Shown one piece after another: positions 38,974 to 53,123 of a stretch of 64,000 nucleotides of DNA (positions are counted from its first letter, which is position 1; every line of letters begins with the position of its first letter). This DNA comes from Tenrec ecaudatus (lineage: Eukaryota > Chordata > Mammalia > Afrosoricida > Tenrecidae). Below the pieces are notes generated by a model, which worked only from the letters and a program-made list of their open reading frames with translations, made no database searches and was not told the origin of the DNA. The translations under genes and the position numbers were made by a program. The stretch lies in contig NC_134535.1 of NCBI RefSeq assembly GCF_050624435.1, positions 75,264,494 to 75,328,493 of the forward strand, in the 5' to 3' direction.

Positions 38974-41900
38974 ATGGCTTTACTCACTGCGGCCGCCCGG
39001 CTCTTCGGAGCCAAGGTGAGCGACTAAGGAAGGAGCGTGCTGTCCCCGGGTGGGGCTGAGGCGACCGCCCGGCCCTCGCGCACCGGGGTCTCCCTCCCCC
39101 ATCCTGGCGCGCCTTAAAGGGGCCGAGCGCTGGGCCCGCAGCCCGCCCTGCGAGGCGCTCTCGGGCCATGTGTTCCTCTGGCCATCCAGCCCTGGGTGTG
39201 CCCGGGGCTGCCCACCGCGCGCAGGCGGGTCTGGGCGGGGTGGGGGCCGGACCTTCTTGCCCCTTCGCGTGTCTAGGGTGGTGGGAGGTTAGGCATGGCC
39301 CTGGTAAAGGAGACGCCAGTAAGGGAAAGGGGTGGTTTGTTCCTAAAGAGACTGGGAGAGGGGGACGGGGGAGGAGGGGGGAGTGGGAGGGAAAGCCAAG
39401 GCGTTCACTTTGCCCTTGGGCAGAGGCTTTCCGACTTCTGCTTTGTAGGGAGGACCTTGTCAGTTCCCGAACACCCTCCTGCTGCACCCCCAGGCCCATT
39501 ATCTACACCTTCAGTGACCTAGCCTGAGTCGTTCCTGCGCCAGGCGTGGGACTCCTTTTTATCCTTGGGACGCGTAGGCTTTCCGCCTTAGGAGGAGCTA
39601 GGGCGGGGTGGAGTGGCCTCTGTAAACCACCTCCGGGATTGTCATACGTGGTCGGCATCCGCAGTGGTGTCCGCCTCGAGCGGGAGGCGCAGCTGGTGAA
39701 GCCGCCCCCCAGGGTTGGCAGCTGCTAGCCAGCCTAAGGAGAAGAACTTCCCGTCGCCGCTCCGGACCCTGGGATGAATGTCTTTTGCCTCTGGGAATCC
39801 TAAGAAGGCTTTCCGAGGGATTTGCTGCCAGTTTTCAAATTGCCAGTAGTGTGGGTCCTGGTGTAGGTTGGCCCTTTAAACGGAGCAACTGCTGCGCCGA
39901 GGGAGTACCAGCCCTCTGATCCAAGCCGGGATGACCTTGACTTCTGTATAAAGAATGTATGCTTTCTCTTCTGTAGACCGGTTCAAGCACTCCACACCTG
40001 AAGTGTAGGCACTTGTAAGAATGTGTGTTACCCTCGAGGTTGGCTGAGATAAGGTGGAAACTTGTAGGGTTTGCCATTGGGGCTTCCGGACCCCTAGCCC
40101 GTTTGGGACTTCCTTGGCTTAACTTGGCTGTTGCTTCTCTGGCTGCCAGGGAACAGAGAAGGGAAGCCTCCTGGGAAATGAAGCAAGTTGGAGAGAGTGT
40201 TTTGGCAGAATAGGGGACTCTATAATTAGTTCATTCCAGAACTGCTAACCCAAACCAGAGAGTCTACCCTTGGTGTGGATTTGAGAAAGCCCTCAGACTT
40301 TACTTATTGGATTTGTTTTCTCATACACCTTCAGAAGACATTGAAGGCAGCTGCGGTCTCTTGCTGTCATTCTTGTTTTTTCTACTTGTTAAGAGCTAGG
40401 CCTGTGGATCCCAGGAACCCATGGATTTTGGAAGCAGGGATGGATTACTCCGTAAGCAAGGTAAACATGGACTTGTGGTCTTACTCATCTGTAGTGAACA
40501 ATTTCACATATAAACGTACTGTGCATGGTGGGTACTCCACCCCTGTCTGGGGGTGTAAATTGGAAAAGAGGCTTTGATTCTGTAGGAAGGTGCTGTGGTA
40601 CTGGGACTGAGACAGATGCCAGACAACTAGAAGCACAGTATCTTTATTGGGAAAACAGTAAGATTGTTCATTCACTACAGATTAGTAAGTAAGCCCATGC
40701 TTACCTTGTTTGTCGGGTAACCTGACCCTGAATTGGAAGACCTTAGACTGCCTTTGGCTCTTGAAACTAGCAAACTACCAAAGCCTGGTAATCTCAGGAG
40801 TGGAAATTTCCCTTGAACTGAGCAGTGTGACAAAGGGAACCAAGAAGCCTTTCCATTTGTCAACTTTGCTAGCATCGGAGCTTTCCAGGTTAGCCTGCTA
40901 CTTAATTGTTAGCTGATTTTATTTTGGTTGTTAAGGCAAAGTAGACATCTCACATGGAGGAACTGACCCCTGCCACTTTGCTTCTCAAGGACAGGTACAG
41001 TTTCACTTTTCTAACAAGTTTTCTTGTGTTCTGTGTTTTTGTTTGTTTTCTAATATATATTATATCTATATAATATGTTAGATTACTGTATATACACTAT
41101 ATCATGTTATATCACTAATATATTAACATGGTAGTATATATTATATTGATACACACACAATCCTTTCTGGGAAACTCAGATGTTAGCCATCGTTCTTGTG
41201 TTCCGGCTCACTGGCAGGTAACTTAAATGAACACTTGAGTTGTTGAGACAAACTGATTTAAGACATATGACTAATTTATTCAAATGAAGTAATACAGGGG
41301 GACTTTAAAAAGTTTGTGAAAAAGTGTAATTAAAAGGTAGTGGAATTTTTGTATGAGCTTTTCTGAAAGCTCCCTCATACTAAGCAAGGGCCTTTTCGTT
41401 TTGGCTGTTATGTTAATACATCACGATTAGTTTCGTGATCTTGAAAGCTGCCCGTTCACAGATGATCTGGGTTTGGCTTTGGGCTAAGAATTAGGCCAGC
41501 TGTTCATGAATGGGTTCCTGAAGTCATGTGATTTAGCCAACCCTGGCTAAAAAGAGTTATTCCTTGTCCTGTTGAGATGATTTGATAATTTCCAACCCCA
41601 AAGTGTTTCTAGATTACTTCTAGCCTTTTCTGGATAAGAAATTGCAGTTCCTTCATTGTACCCGCACTGTTTCCACTTCCTCCCCGCAGTCCCGTTTCTA
41701 TTTGCCCTTTTCTGCCTTCTGAACTTTGTTTTTTGGGAGAATTCCTGTGACCTTTTGGTCTCCTGGTTGATTGTTCTGGGGCACATGTTCCTTGGAGTGT
41801 GATTGTTAACTTTAAAGGCATTTGTACTCATATTGTCTGAATGTTATCTCTGAGGGTTGAGGATGCTTAAAGACCACAGTTTCATCAGTCTCCTGACAAG

Positions 41901-44900
41901 CCAATAAATTGTTTTTTTCTATGATTTTATATTTTGCTATACTTTTCTTACTCTGTCCAAGAACTCCTCTTGTGACTTGGATCAGAGCAGTCCTCAGTGG
42001 TTGCCAAGATACCATCTAGTTCTGGTTTTAGGCTAGTAGAGGCTGTGATTTGCATGGTCTGTTACGCCTTTGGATTACAGTTGATCCTTCAGCATCATGG
42101 AGTGTTGCAGGCCCACTTACACACATTTTTCTTTTGGCTACTATAGCGAGCCCTGGTGGCACAAAGATCTGCTTAAAATGCTATAACACTAATCATCTCC
42201 GTGTGTGCTGGTGTTTAAGCAGATACTTAAAACACTTCAGTTGACCACATCGCCATGGAGAAAAAATCCTCTTAAGCCTGTGTTGTTCCATGGTCAGCTG
42301 TAAGTTTCACGCACATTTTCAATTGTGGGAGGCTGACACGCCCAACCCCTGCTTTGTTCAAGGGTCAGCTGGGATTGTTTCCTTGAGTCTTTTATTTTCT
42401 TCACCCTTTGCAGAAAGAGATCAGTAGCTGTATCTTCGATGGCCCTTTGCAAGCTCAAAACTTTTAAAGGCAAAGGCACAGTTAACTTCTGGTGAGTGTG
42501 CCTTGCCTTTGGTTATCAGTCTGTCCAAAGTGATGTCAGTGGGCAGCAGGTAAGGACTGTAGTCAGTCAGCAAGGAAGACTGGTGTTCTGGTTCTTGTAA
42601 TTCCAGTGGGCAGCAGGCAGAAAATTGGACTCAAACCACACCACCTTCTGTTTTGTCCCAGTGTGTTCTGTAGTTCTGTAGAGTTCAAGTAGGATGTGAA
42701 TTTGTTTCTAACTGTAGGGGACTCAGAACAAGCTCTTTCTTAGGATCTAAATAGATTTCATCTGCTTCCCCGCTACTGCCAAAATCCTTTAGCGTCCTGA
42801 TTTCTTTTTAACATTCTGCTGTTTTTAAAGGTTGCTAATTCAGGTTTCTTGTGGCTTTCTATTACTGAGGGTGAATGTTCTGCTGATTTCCAGAATCTAA
42901 TTTCTAATTCAGATTTAACAGAAGGGGGGGGGGAGAGATCTAGAAACTTACATTTTTTCAAGGACTTGATTTGACTAATGGTCATTGCTTGGTGGCCCAA
43001 GATCACTGTTGAGTAAGATTCTGCCCTTTTGACAACTTACTAGATGCATTCTGCACAACTGTTGAGTGTTTTGGGTGGGGGTGGGAGCAGGAGGGGTCTT
43101 TTTGGGAGATAGAGAGTATTTTAAAGATCAGTTACAGAAATGACTTTTTTTTAATTAGGGGTTCATACAACTCTTATCACAATCCATACATACATCAATT
43201 GTGTAAAGCACATTTGTACATTCATTGCCCTCATCATTGTCAAAACATTTGCTTTCCACCTAAGCCCCTGCCATCAGCTCATTTCCCCCTCCTTCCCTGT
43301 TCCCCCCTCCCTCGTGAATCCTTGATAATTTCTAAATTATTATTTTGCCAGATCTTGTACTGTCTGGCATCTCCCTTCACCCACTTTTTTGTTTGTTCCC
43401 TTTTACCAATCCACTCCCATTATCGCCACTCACCTCACTGGTCCTGAAGGGTTCATCTGCCCTGGATTCCCTATGTTCCCATTTCCTGTCTGTACCAGTG
43501 TATATCCTCTGGTCCAGCCAGATTTGTAAGGTAGAATTGGTATCATGATAGTGGGTGAGGAGGAACCATTTAGAAACTAGAGGAAAGTTGTATGTTTCAT
43601 GGTTGCTACATCACACCCTGACTGGCTCATCTCCTTCCTGAGACCCCTCTGCTAGGGGATGTCCAGTGGCTGACAAATGGGCTTTGGGTCTCCACTCCAC
43701 ATTCCCATCCTCATTCACAATGATATAATTTTTTGTTCTTCTGATACCTGATAAGCGATCCCTTTGGCACACCTAGTGATCACACAGGCTGTTGTACTTC
43801 CATGTGGGTTTTGTTGCTTCTGAGCTGGATGGCTGCTTGTTTACCTTCAATCCTTGAAGACCCCTATATCCTTTGCTAGCCAGGCACCATCAGCTTTCTT
43901 CATCACATTTGCTTATTCATTCGCTTTGTCTTCAGCAATTGTGTCAGGAAGGTGAGCATCATAGAATGCCAGTTTAATAGAACCAAGTATTCTTGCATTG
44001 AGGGAGTACTTGAGTGGAGGTCCAGTGTCCAACAGCTACCTTAATACTAAACCTATAAATATATGCACATAGATCTATTTCCACATCCTCATGTATAAAT
44101 ATATTTACATATGTATATGACTTTATTTAGACCTCTATATTTAGACCCCTTGCCTCCTACCTCTTTCCACTATTTCCTTTGACTTTCCTCTTGTCCCACT
44201 ATCATGCTCAGTCTTCATTTGGGTTTCAGTAATTCCTCTTGGTTGCATTACCCTTGATCATGCCCTACCAGGCCTCCTACTACACCCTCCTCACCACCGA
44301 TTTGGATCACTTGTTGTTCCCTTGCCCCTGGGTTTGTTAACACCACTACCTTTCCCCCACACCTCCCATGTCTCCCTGGAACTGTCAGTCCCCTTGTTTT
44401 CTTGAGATGATCAGAAATGACTTATCTAAGTAGTCTGTTTTCTCTTCCCCCTCGCCCCCCACCCCCCCAGTGCCTTGTTTCTTGCTTGGAGCTGAAATTT
44501 ACAGCAAAATTAAGAACAGCTTCTACTTCTAGGCTGGCACCTTATTCACTAGTATATACATGTATATCAACAGAGGGTCAATAAATATTGAATAAAAGAA
44601 TTACGAGGGTTTTTACAAAAAGGAAAACTAAGACTAATCCTTTTTTGAGGCCAGAAATGGCCTCATTCACTGTCTCAGAGTGGTTGATGAACCTTTCGTG
44701 AAGAAATTGCTGGGGAATGACACTTGGGTAAAAAATAATAAGGAAATGTCATGAATATAAGGGGGGGCCAGCTTTTCTCAGTGACCTGATCCAGTAGTAC
44801 AGGACAAGTTCAGTGTCACCGTTGTGAAACATGTTGAATGGCGTTAGTTCTCTGACCTGTTCTGGGGAGACAAGAGCTGTTGTCCTGTGCTTACTCCCTA

Positions 44901-47900
44901 GTGCAAGTTGTTCCTGCTGTGTCGGGGGCCTCTGTACAAGTTTATGCCTTCCAGTCGTCGGTACATTATATTGGCTTCATTAGCTAAGCTAGTCCAGCTT
45001 GCTTGGCAAGCTCTGATCTTTTGTTGAAGGATGATGGCTTTATTATTAAATTAAAAGCAGGAGTTTCTCTCAGAAACCTTTTACACCAGGACTCCTGTGT
45101 CAGTAAACCAGCCTCTAACAATCGAGGGGTCTGTAGGCACAATTGTTCGGTTATATTAGCGATCATAGTAGAGTCATAGAAGAGAGAGTAAAATAAAGCA
45201 GTTGGACACATTTTGTGGTAGCATGTTCACCTCAGGGACGGCCATGATATAGCAGCCAGGTCTGCACAGAGAAAACACATTTCCAATCATGGCATATATA
45301 CACATTCAGGGACATGCAGGCCCCTCTGATTACATCATAATGGGAAGGGGTTGTACAATAGGCATACATCAATCGGAGGGGGACAAGCTAGGGACCATCT
45401 CAGAACCAGAAGGGGCTGCACTAGGGGAACACATGCAACAAGATGGGCCCGCCCTAGATTCAAGATGACAGCCTACCCTTGGTCGTCTTTGAGTTGGCTT
45501 GACCTTGTCCATGAGCTCTCCTTCAGGAAAACGATTCACTATCCTTATCAGCAGGGGGTGGGACAGACTGTAGAGTCTGATTGCTCTAGTTGGCTGATAC
45601 CCTTGGAGATAACCTCTAAGCAGTTTGCCTTGACCTCCAAGTGTGCAATCAACTACGATGTGATGTAAGCAGCACCTTAGGTATGGCATATATTTCGGGA
45701 ACAACCTTTATGCATCCCACACTCTTGGATATTTGGCAGGTCATAGTCCTGTTCCTGGAGTGGAAGTAAAAAATTGCTTAGCTTATCCACTGTAGAGGTG
45801 AGGTAAGGGTTCTGAATGTGGATCATTACTGATGATAGGCTAAGAGGGATAATTGGGGCGTCATTATTGAGCAAGTGCTTATCTGAGTAAAGTTCTATTG
45901 TTTCTGGAACTTGGGGAAGGGGAGGATAGTTTTAATTGATTTTTGATAGGTAATCTAGCCAAAACTCCTCTAGGAATGCGCTTTGACAGGATCTCCTGTG
46001 TTCATTTTTTTCTCACTTTTGAAATAGAGGTTCTTTTTATTATCTATATTTTTACCTCCTAGCTCATTGGGGAACTACAATCCACTCTTTAGTAATCATC
46101 AGTAGAGGATTTTGCCCAGGAGTGTCAGCATATGAGGTTTCAAAAAACCTCTTAGGAATTGTGACACCCCACCAATAGAGAAGCTGGTCACCAGACCTTG
46201 TGAGCCAGACAGACCCTTGAATTTGGAAATGTCTGGCATCATCTCACTAATGAATGTACTCACCTGTTGAGTGAAGTGATTACCTGAGTCACCTGACAGC
46301 TGCTGTTCCACCTGTGGTGTGCACCCAGAACCAAGCCAGGGCCAACAGTCTGAGCCCATCAGGCCCCCTCCAGAGTTGGGGGAGGAACAGGAAGGTGAAA
46401 GGTGTGGGGTGTTACCTGCCAGTCTCACCAGTGAATGTAGCCTGTCTGGGTGAGTGAGTTGTGAGGTCTGGAGTCTGATAGTTCTTCAGCCCTTCCTGTC
46501 TAGTCATCTTTGCTGTGCTTTGTTGTTGTTTGTTGTTAGGTGCCACTGAATCACCCCTACGGAAAACAACAAAATACTTCCTGGTCCCCAGCCAGGCTCT
46601 GTCTTTGTGTTGCTGCTGACTCATAGTGACCCTATAGAACAGCAGGGTTGAATTGTTCCCTCGTTTCTGACTCCCATGAGAGTAGAAAGCCCTGTCTGTC
46701 CTCCCTGGAGCGGCTGGTGGTTTTGAGCTGCCGACTGTAGCTTGTGGCCTTTCTCATAACTACATCACCATCGGTTTGTTGAACGTCTTCCTGTTTCTCA
46801 CACACTCTTTACTAAGCCTGGCAAGGACTGGTCACCCCGATAACATGTCTGAAGTAAGTGTGATGAGGTCTCCCTAGCCCTGCTTCTACAAATCATCTGG
46901 CTGCATTTCTTCCGAATCTGTTTTGTTGTTCTCTCATTTTATGATGTGGACAAAACTGTAAATCAAAGATACTAGTTCTTTGGTTTTCCTTATTCATTCT
47001 TCAGCTTTCACATGGATATAGAGCTATTGAAAATAGCATGGCTTGCGACAGGCACAGCTTACCCTCAAAAGTGACATCTTTGCTTTTTAACACTTTAATG
47101 AGGTCTTTTGCAGCAGATTTTACCCAGTACATCATTTGATCTCCGGACTGCTACTTGCATAGACATTGCTTGGGGATCCTAACTAAGGAACCTTGGGTTT
47201 TTGCATTATGTTGAGGTGTAAACCGTATTGTAGACTTAGTGTCAGTGGCCTTGTGTAGTCAGTAAAACAGGTAATTATTTTAATACTTTGCTCTTAACTA
47301 AGATCTGACGATATCCTTGGCTTCCCTAGTTTCACATCTTCTGAACCTGGCTTGAATTTCTGGCAGCTCCCTATAGATACCCTCTTTGCCCGCCCCTGCC
47401 CCCCAAATAGAATCCCACCCAATCTTTTTTTCCCCCGTAGTCAGTGTGGATGTACCCACCCAGTCTTACAGGTGCGCTTCAACAACTGCTCTTTGAATAG
47501 CTTAAGCAACGTTTTATTTGGGTGGTTGTTCAGGAGTGTCTGCATTAGTTTGCTCACCTTGGGAATGGGCACGGATAATAGATCTATTCAGTTGGTCAGG
47601 TAGTTGTCTTCCAGATTTCCTGGCATAGATGAGTGAGTACTTCCAGTGCTGCACCCATTTACTGAAACACCTCAGCGGGTGTCCTGTCAGTTCCTGGAAC
47701 CTTGTTTTCTACTTTTGCCCTTGATGCACCTTGGATTTCTTCCTACAGTAGCATTTCCTCTAGATTATGTGCCACCTCCTGAAATGATTGAATGTCAAGC
47801 ACTACTTTTTGGTACAGTGACTCTCTATTCCGTCATCTTTTGATACCTTCTCTAATTCAGTCAATCCTTCAATACTGCAACTCATGGCATGAGTCCCACA

Positions 47901-50900
47901 CCCCCTTTCGGTTTTCTAACTCCAAGTCTGCACATTCATTATGCTTTACCTCATCTCTTCTACTTCATTAGTCCTTTTTTGATTTTTTTTTTTAGTCCTT
48001 TTTTTCTTTAGCCTCTCTATGTTCTGGAATCTAGAGCAGGTTTCAGACTGTCTTCTGACATCTCTTTTGGTCTCTTCTGTCTTGTTTTCTTCATGACCGA
48101 TTGCTTTTTTCCTGCCTACATACATGATGTTATCCTACAACTCAGCTGGTCTTCAGTTGATTGAGTGCATCAAATCTGTTCTGGTTTCTTAATTCAAGTG
48201 GGATATACGCATGATTATGCTTTTGCTTTTGTGGATTTGCTTTTATTTCCTTCAGCTTTTACTCCAAACTTGCATTTGAGCAATTGATGATCTGTTCCAT
48301 AGTTAATGCTCTGCCTTGTTCTGATTGGTGGTGTTAAGCTTCTCCCTGGCCTTTTCCACAGATAACTGTTTGATTTTAGTGTATTCTGTTTGGTGAGTTC
48401 CACGTGTGTATGGTTGCTGTGTATGTTGCTGGGGGAAAGAAAAAGTATTTCTAATTTCATTGGTCTTGGATAATTCTATATTATGTTCTCTGTTGTCAGT
48501 TCTGTACAGCACCAAGGCTGCATTTAAGCACTACTGATTCTTTGTTTCTCAACTTTGGCATTCCATTCACCAGTAATTATCAGTGTATCTTGATTACACG
48601 TTTGATCGATTTTAGGCTGAAGAAGTTGGTAGAATTCTTCAACTGCCTCATCACTAGTTGGTTGGTGCATAAAATTGATTAATAGTTGTATGCATATAGA
48701 TATTATCCAGACAGCATTGTACTTAAAGGTACATGCACTCATACTTCCCTGCCATCGAGTCAATGCTGACCCTTATCAGCCCTATTACAGGACATGGTAG
48801 AACTACTCCTGTGGGCTTCCAAGACTAACTTTTGGCGGGAGTAGAATTTTTTTTTTAACGTTTTATCAGGGGCTCCTACAACTCTCATCACAATCCATAC
48901 ATACATCAGTTGTGTAAAGCACACCTGTACATTCATTCCCCTCATATTCTCAAACATTTGCTCTTCATCAAGGCTGTAATTTTTTGCAGAAGTAGACTGC
49001 CACAGCTTCCTGTGTAGGATGGCTCGTGGGTTTGAACCACCAAGATTCCTCATTTAAAAAATCGCTGATTTTTTTTTCCACCGCCAGCTTCCAGCATTGT
49101 ACAGACCCAGTTGATGGGGGAGATAAGAGCCATAGCTGCTTCCTCTTCTAATTTTCACTATTAGCTTTGCACCTTGAATATTCTGACCACAGCATCGGAT
49201 CATTAGAAGAAAAATTATTCCCAAGCAGGATCTGTATTTCTGTTATTTACGGCATCTGCAGCCTTGGCAGCTTTTAAGTTCTAAAATTGTTTGTTTCTGC
49301 ACCATTATTTTTTACTATGAGGAATGGATGCAGGATTTGGAACATATTCTTTTATATTTGTATTGCTGTTAGTAATTTGAACACAAGCAATATTATATTA
49401 ATTTGCCTGTTAAACTTGATCATTTAACAGAAATGACTTGTGCTTCATTACATTATAAAAAGGAAGGTAATTTAGGAATTGACTTTAGGGGTTTACAAAT
49501 TCTTTTTTGTATCTTCTATGAGCTTTTTTTGTCTTCACCTAGTTGGCTGTAAAATTATGTCACTTTTCAAATTCCATTTATAGAAATAAATTTGAATTAT
49601 CTGACAATAGCACAAAATTTTATATTTGAAAATCAGTATATAAAACAAAATTATTTAGAACCTGTAATTTCATTATTCAGATTGGCGATACAGTCCAAAA
49701 AAGTAGGTACTTATAAAGGCAATCAGAAGTAATTTCATTCATTTATCATGTGTTTGTAGATAGCAGGTATTTTTCGTCTTGAAATGATACTTAAAAACTT
49801 GTGAACTCACTTTCCATCCTGTAGCGCTGCCCTTCCTAGCTCACTAGCCTGCTACTGATAGCCACTGGTGGGGAAGGCCATGGTGCACATAGAAGGGCAT
49901 GTTCTAGCTGAAGAGGCATTCAGTTTGGCATTTAGGACCAGAATGAGATTATACCAGATTGGTCCCAAGTGAACAGGAAAATGTAATTGTTACCACATAC
50001 AATTATATAATGTATATTGTCTTTCTTTGTGGACTTTTCCAACTTCCATAGTCAGAGATACATACACAATTGAGGTAACCATGTTAGCGTTGGACAAGCA
50101 TGTTTTTGAAGTCATAATAATTTCAATTTCATAAAGTCTGAAGGAAAATGGAAAATAGAATACATTCATATCGCTTATTCTCTGGATGGTCACTTATTTC
50201 TCTGTGATGCCTTTGGTTCCTCTCTTGAAAGGCAAATATAGAAATGCAATCACTGTTGCAATACAAATTGATTTTACACAATCAATACTGACTTGCATCC
50301 TTTCACTGTACCTCCTACCATGTTTATGAGCATATAACAGTAATGTCAGCACTTGTGTCTCAGACAGCAGACAATAAAAGTACAAACTCAATGCACAAAT
50401 TAAAATTTTTCATGTTAGATAAATATTATTTCCAGTATTTTTCCCCAACAGTTTTATTGGCATATAATTCACATATCGTACAATTCAATAGTTAAGTCAC
50501 ATCAAGAAGAGTTGTATAAGCATCACAAGTTTTAGAACATTTTCTTTTTTTCCCAAAGTATTTTATTAAAAATAAAGGCTATATTTTATTAAAAATAAAG
50601 GCTGTTAACCAAGCCCTCATGTTCCCTCTTTCCCAATGAGCCATTAGGTCATTAAAAGTCTTGATGTCATTTTCATTCTTATGGATTTCATATACAGAAA
50701 AATATTAAAAACAAAAAATAAGAATAGCCAAGTAAAACAGAAAAACCTCAAGCAAAAAGGAAGAAAATATTAAATGGTAGAACAAATTTAAAAGGATTAT
50801 AAGGGAGACCAAATGATAGGGTGCTAAATTTTAATCTACCTGCGTCTGCAACAATTCACTTTTTTTTTTTAGTTGCAACAGCTTTAAAATAGGTTAAAGG

Positions 50901-53064
50901 GGAGATTAAATGATAAGCTATTACATTTAGACTCAACTAGGCCTGCCATAATGAACTTTATAATGTTCTCTGTTAAATACCCGGGCTATTTACATACCTC
51001 GACTATGATTGGAGGGATTCATCAGAGGTTTGATCCATGTGTGGACCCTACAAATAGATTTTTATATTCCCAGTACCTTTTTGACATTCACTATGTTCAT
51101 ATGATATTAAATTATTATTTGTTAGTATTACATTAAGTATAGATACTGTCTGTGTGTGCCAAACATTTTAAAGTTACAAATATTACTGTTTACATAATGT
51201 AGGCTAGAACTGCAATTAGATGCTGTCCTGTTAAAAAGTGACCTGGTGCTCTTACTCTCCCTCACTCACTCTCACTCTCTCACTCTCTCTCTCACTCTCA
51301 CTCACTCACTCATTCTCACTCACTCTCACACACTCTCACTCACTCTCACTCGCTCGCTCGCTCGCTCTCTCTCTCACTCTTTCACTTACACTCTTAAAAT
51401 AAATAAATAAAAAGTGACCAGGATTCATTGCAATGGTCAACTTACTTGAGGTTCCCTTGTTTTCTACGTCATCCGCGATTAGTGTTCCTGTTACATGACA
51501 AAGGGCATGACTGTCCCTCTGGTCTGGAGTTGTTAGATCAGCAAAGGTGTACGTATGGATAAGACACTTTCAAAATGGACCAGAGAGCTATTATCTGTTC
51601 ATTAAATTTGACTTGCTTGAGTGACTGCTGTGTCAGATCCAGTTTCGTCCTGGGCGAATGTAACAAGAGTTAGGTTCCAAAGGCCACCTCCATGTCTTAG
51701 AAGGAAATAGAATGCTCCCACGAGACCCACCGAGGTAGGAGTTTCAATTATATGGTGCTTTCTATCCCTGTAAACAGGGGTCTCAGAAACCTGCAGCAGG
51801 GTCACTAGGGGTCAGCATGGACTCAGTGGTAATGAGTGCTTATCAAAGTCACATCAGTTATATGGAGGGGACCATAGAAGACATAACTATGAAAGCGTTG
51901 AAGTGGTAAGGGCCTCATAGCTTAACCTAGTACCTGGGCTCCCTCGTGACCCTGCTGAACTTTATCCCCAGCACACTGAAGCTGGGTCTGTTTCCTTTGG
52001 GCCTGCCAGGTGCCTCAGTGTGGTTTTAGCTTTTCCTTGTGCCTTATCTGCTTGGCTTGGGACAACTGATGCCCTTGTTTGGTGATGCCCTAAGCACCTG
52101 TTTATCTTGCTTTGGGAGTAATCCATCTCTGCCGACACTGAAGAGTACTAGAAAGTGGCCACACTATTTTATGTATTTGTTATGTAAAAAGTACCAAACA
52201 CTTGTTGTGTGCCAAACATTGGTTTGAGTCCTTATTAAGTACATCAGTCCCTTGAGGTAGGCACTATTGTTTACATTTTCTAGGTAAGGAAAACAGACAC
52301 ATGTTGACCCAAGCCAGTAAGTGGCAGAGAAGCAGATTATACCACTTTTTTTTCCAACCATAGCCTGTCTACAACTGGCACTGTTCTACAGATTGGGAAA
52401 TCTGGCGACTAGGACTATTGTTTTCAACTGGGTACAGACAGTTGAGGTCAGCGAGTGATAGGCTCCTCAAGAGGCTCTTCATTAAATGGTAAAGAAACGC
52501 TAAAGAAAATGAGGGTGAAGTGTGGCGATGGTTTACGCTCCCCTTTCATAGATGCTGCATTCTTACAGCTTTGCCAGGTAGCCTTCTATTCTTTCCTCCC
52601 CCTGGTTTTCCAATGATAAATACCATATGCAGAAAGAGCAGGTCACCACTGTCTGGACAGTTCTCTGGCACAGGGAGGGAAATAGTCCAGTGTGCCTATC
52701 ACTGGAAGAGAGATCTTCCTCTGAGGGAGCCCCATTTTCAGCTTAAGATAGGGGTTGTTTTTCTATCTGTTGAGCTTGCCTAGACTTGTTTCTCCTAAGA
52801 TGTAACCTTACAGTGTTCTTACAGTTCTTTATTGCCAATGAAGCTACAAGCCGTTGTAGAAATTTAAAGATAGTTTCAAAGTGGAAGATCTCAACTTTCA
52901 AAAGATCTTTTAAAACAAAAGACGCCAACATAACCACTACCCACCCACCATGAGCTACTGCAAAGCTGATGGTCGTCTCTGGGAGATGGGCTGCCAACTT
53001 TGGAGCATGCAATGGAGTTCAAGATAAGGTCTGTTTTCTTTCTGGTGACTAATAAAAGGCAAAG

Positions 53065-53123
<59 letters not shown>

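Noticed and set aside
44422-46600. Possible endogenous retrovirus or LTR
   Set aside because: Short frames on the minus strand hinted at a retroelement, but no LTR ends, primer site or recognisable protein motif could be read.
51256-51395. CRISPR-like spaced repeats
   Set aside because: Simple-sequence tract without spacers, in a mammalian intron.
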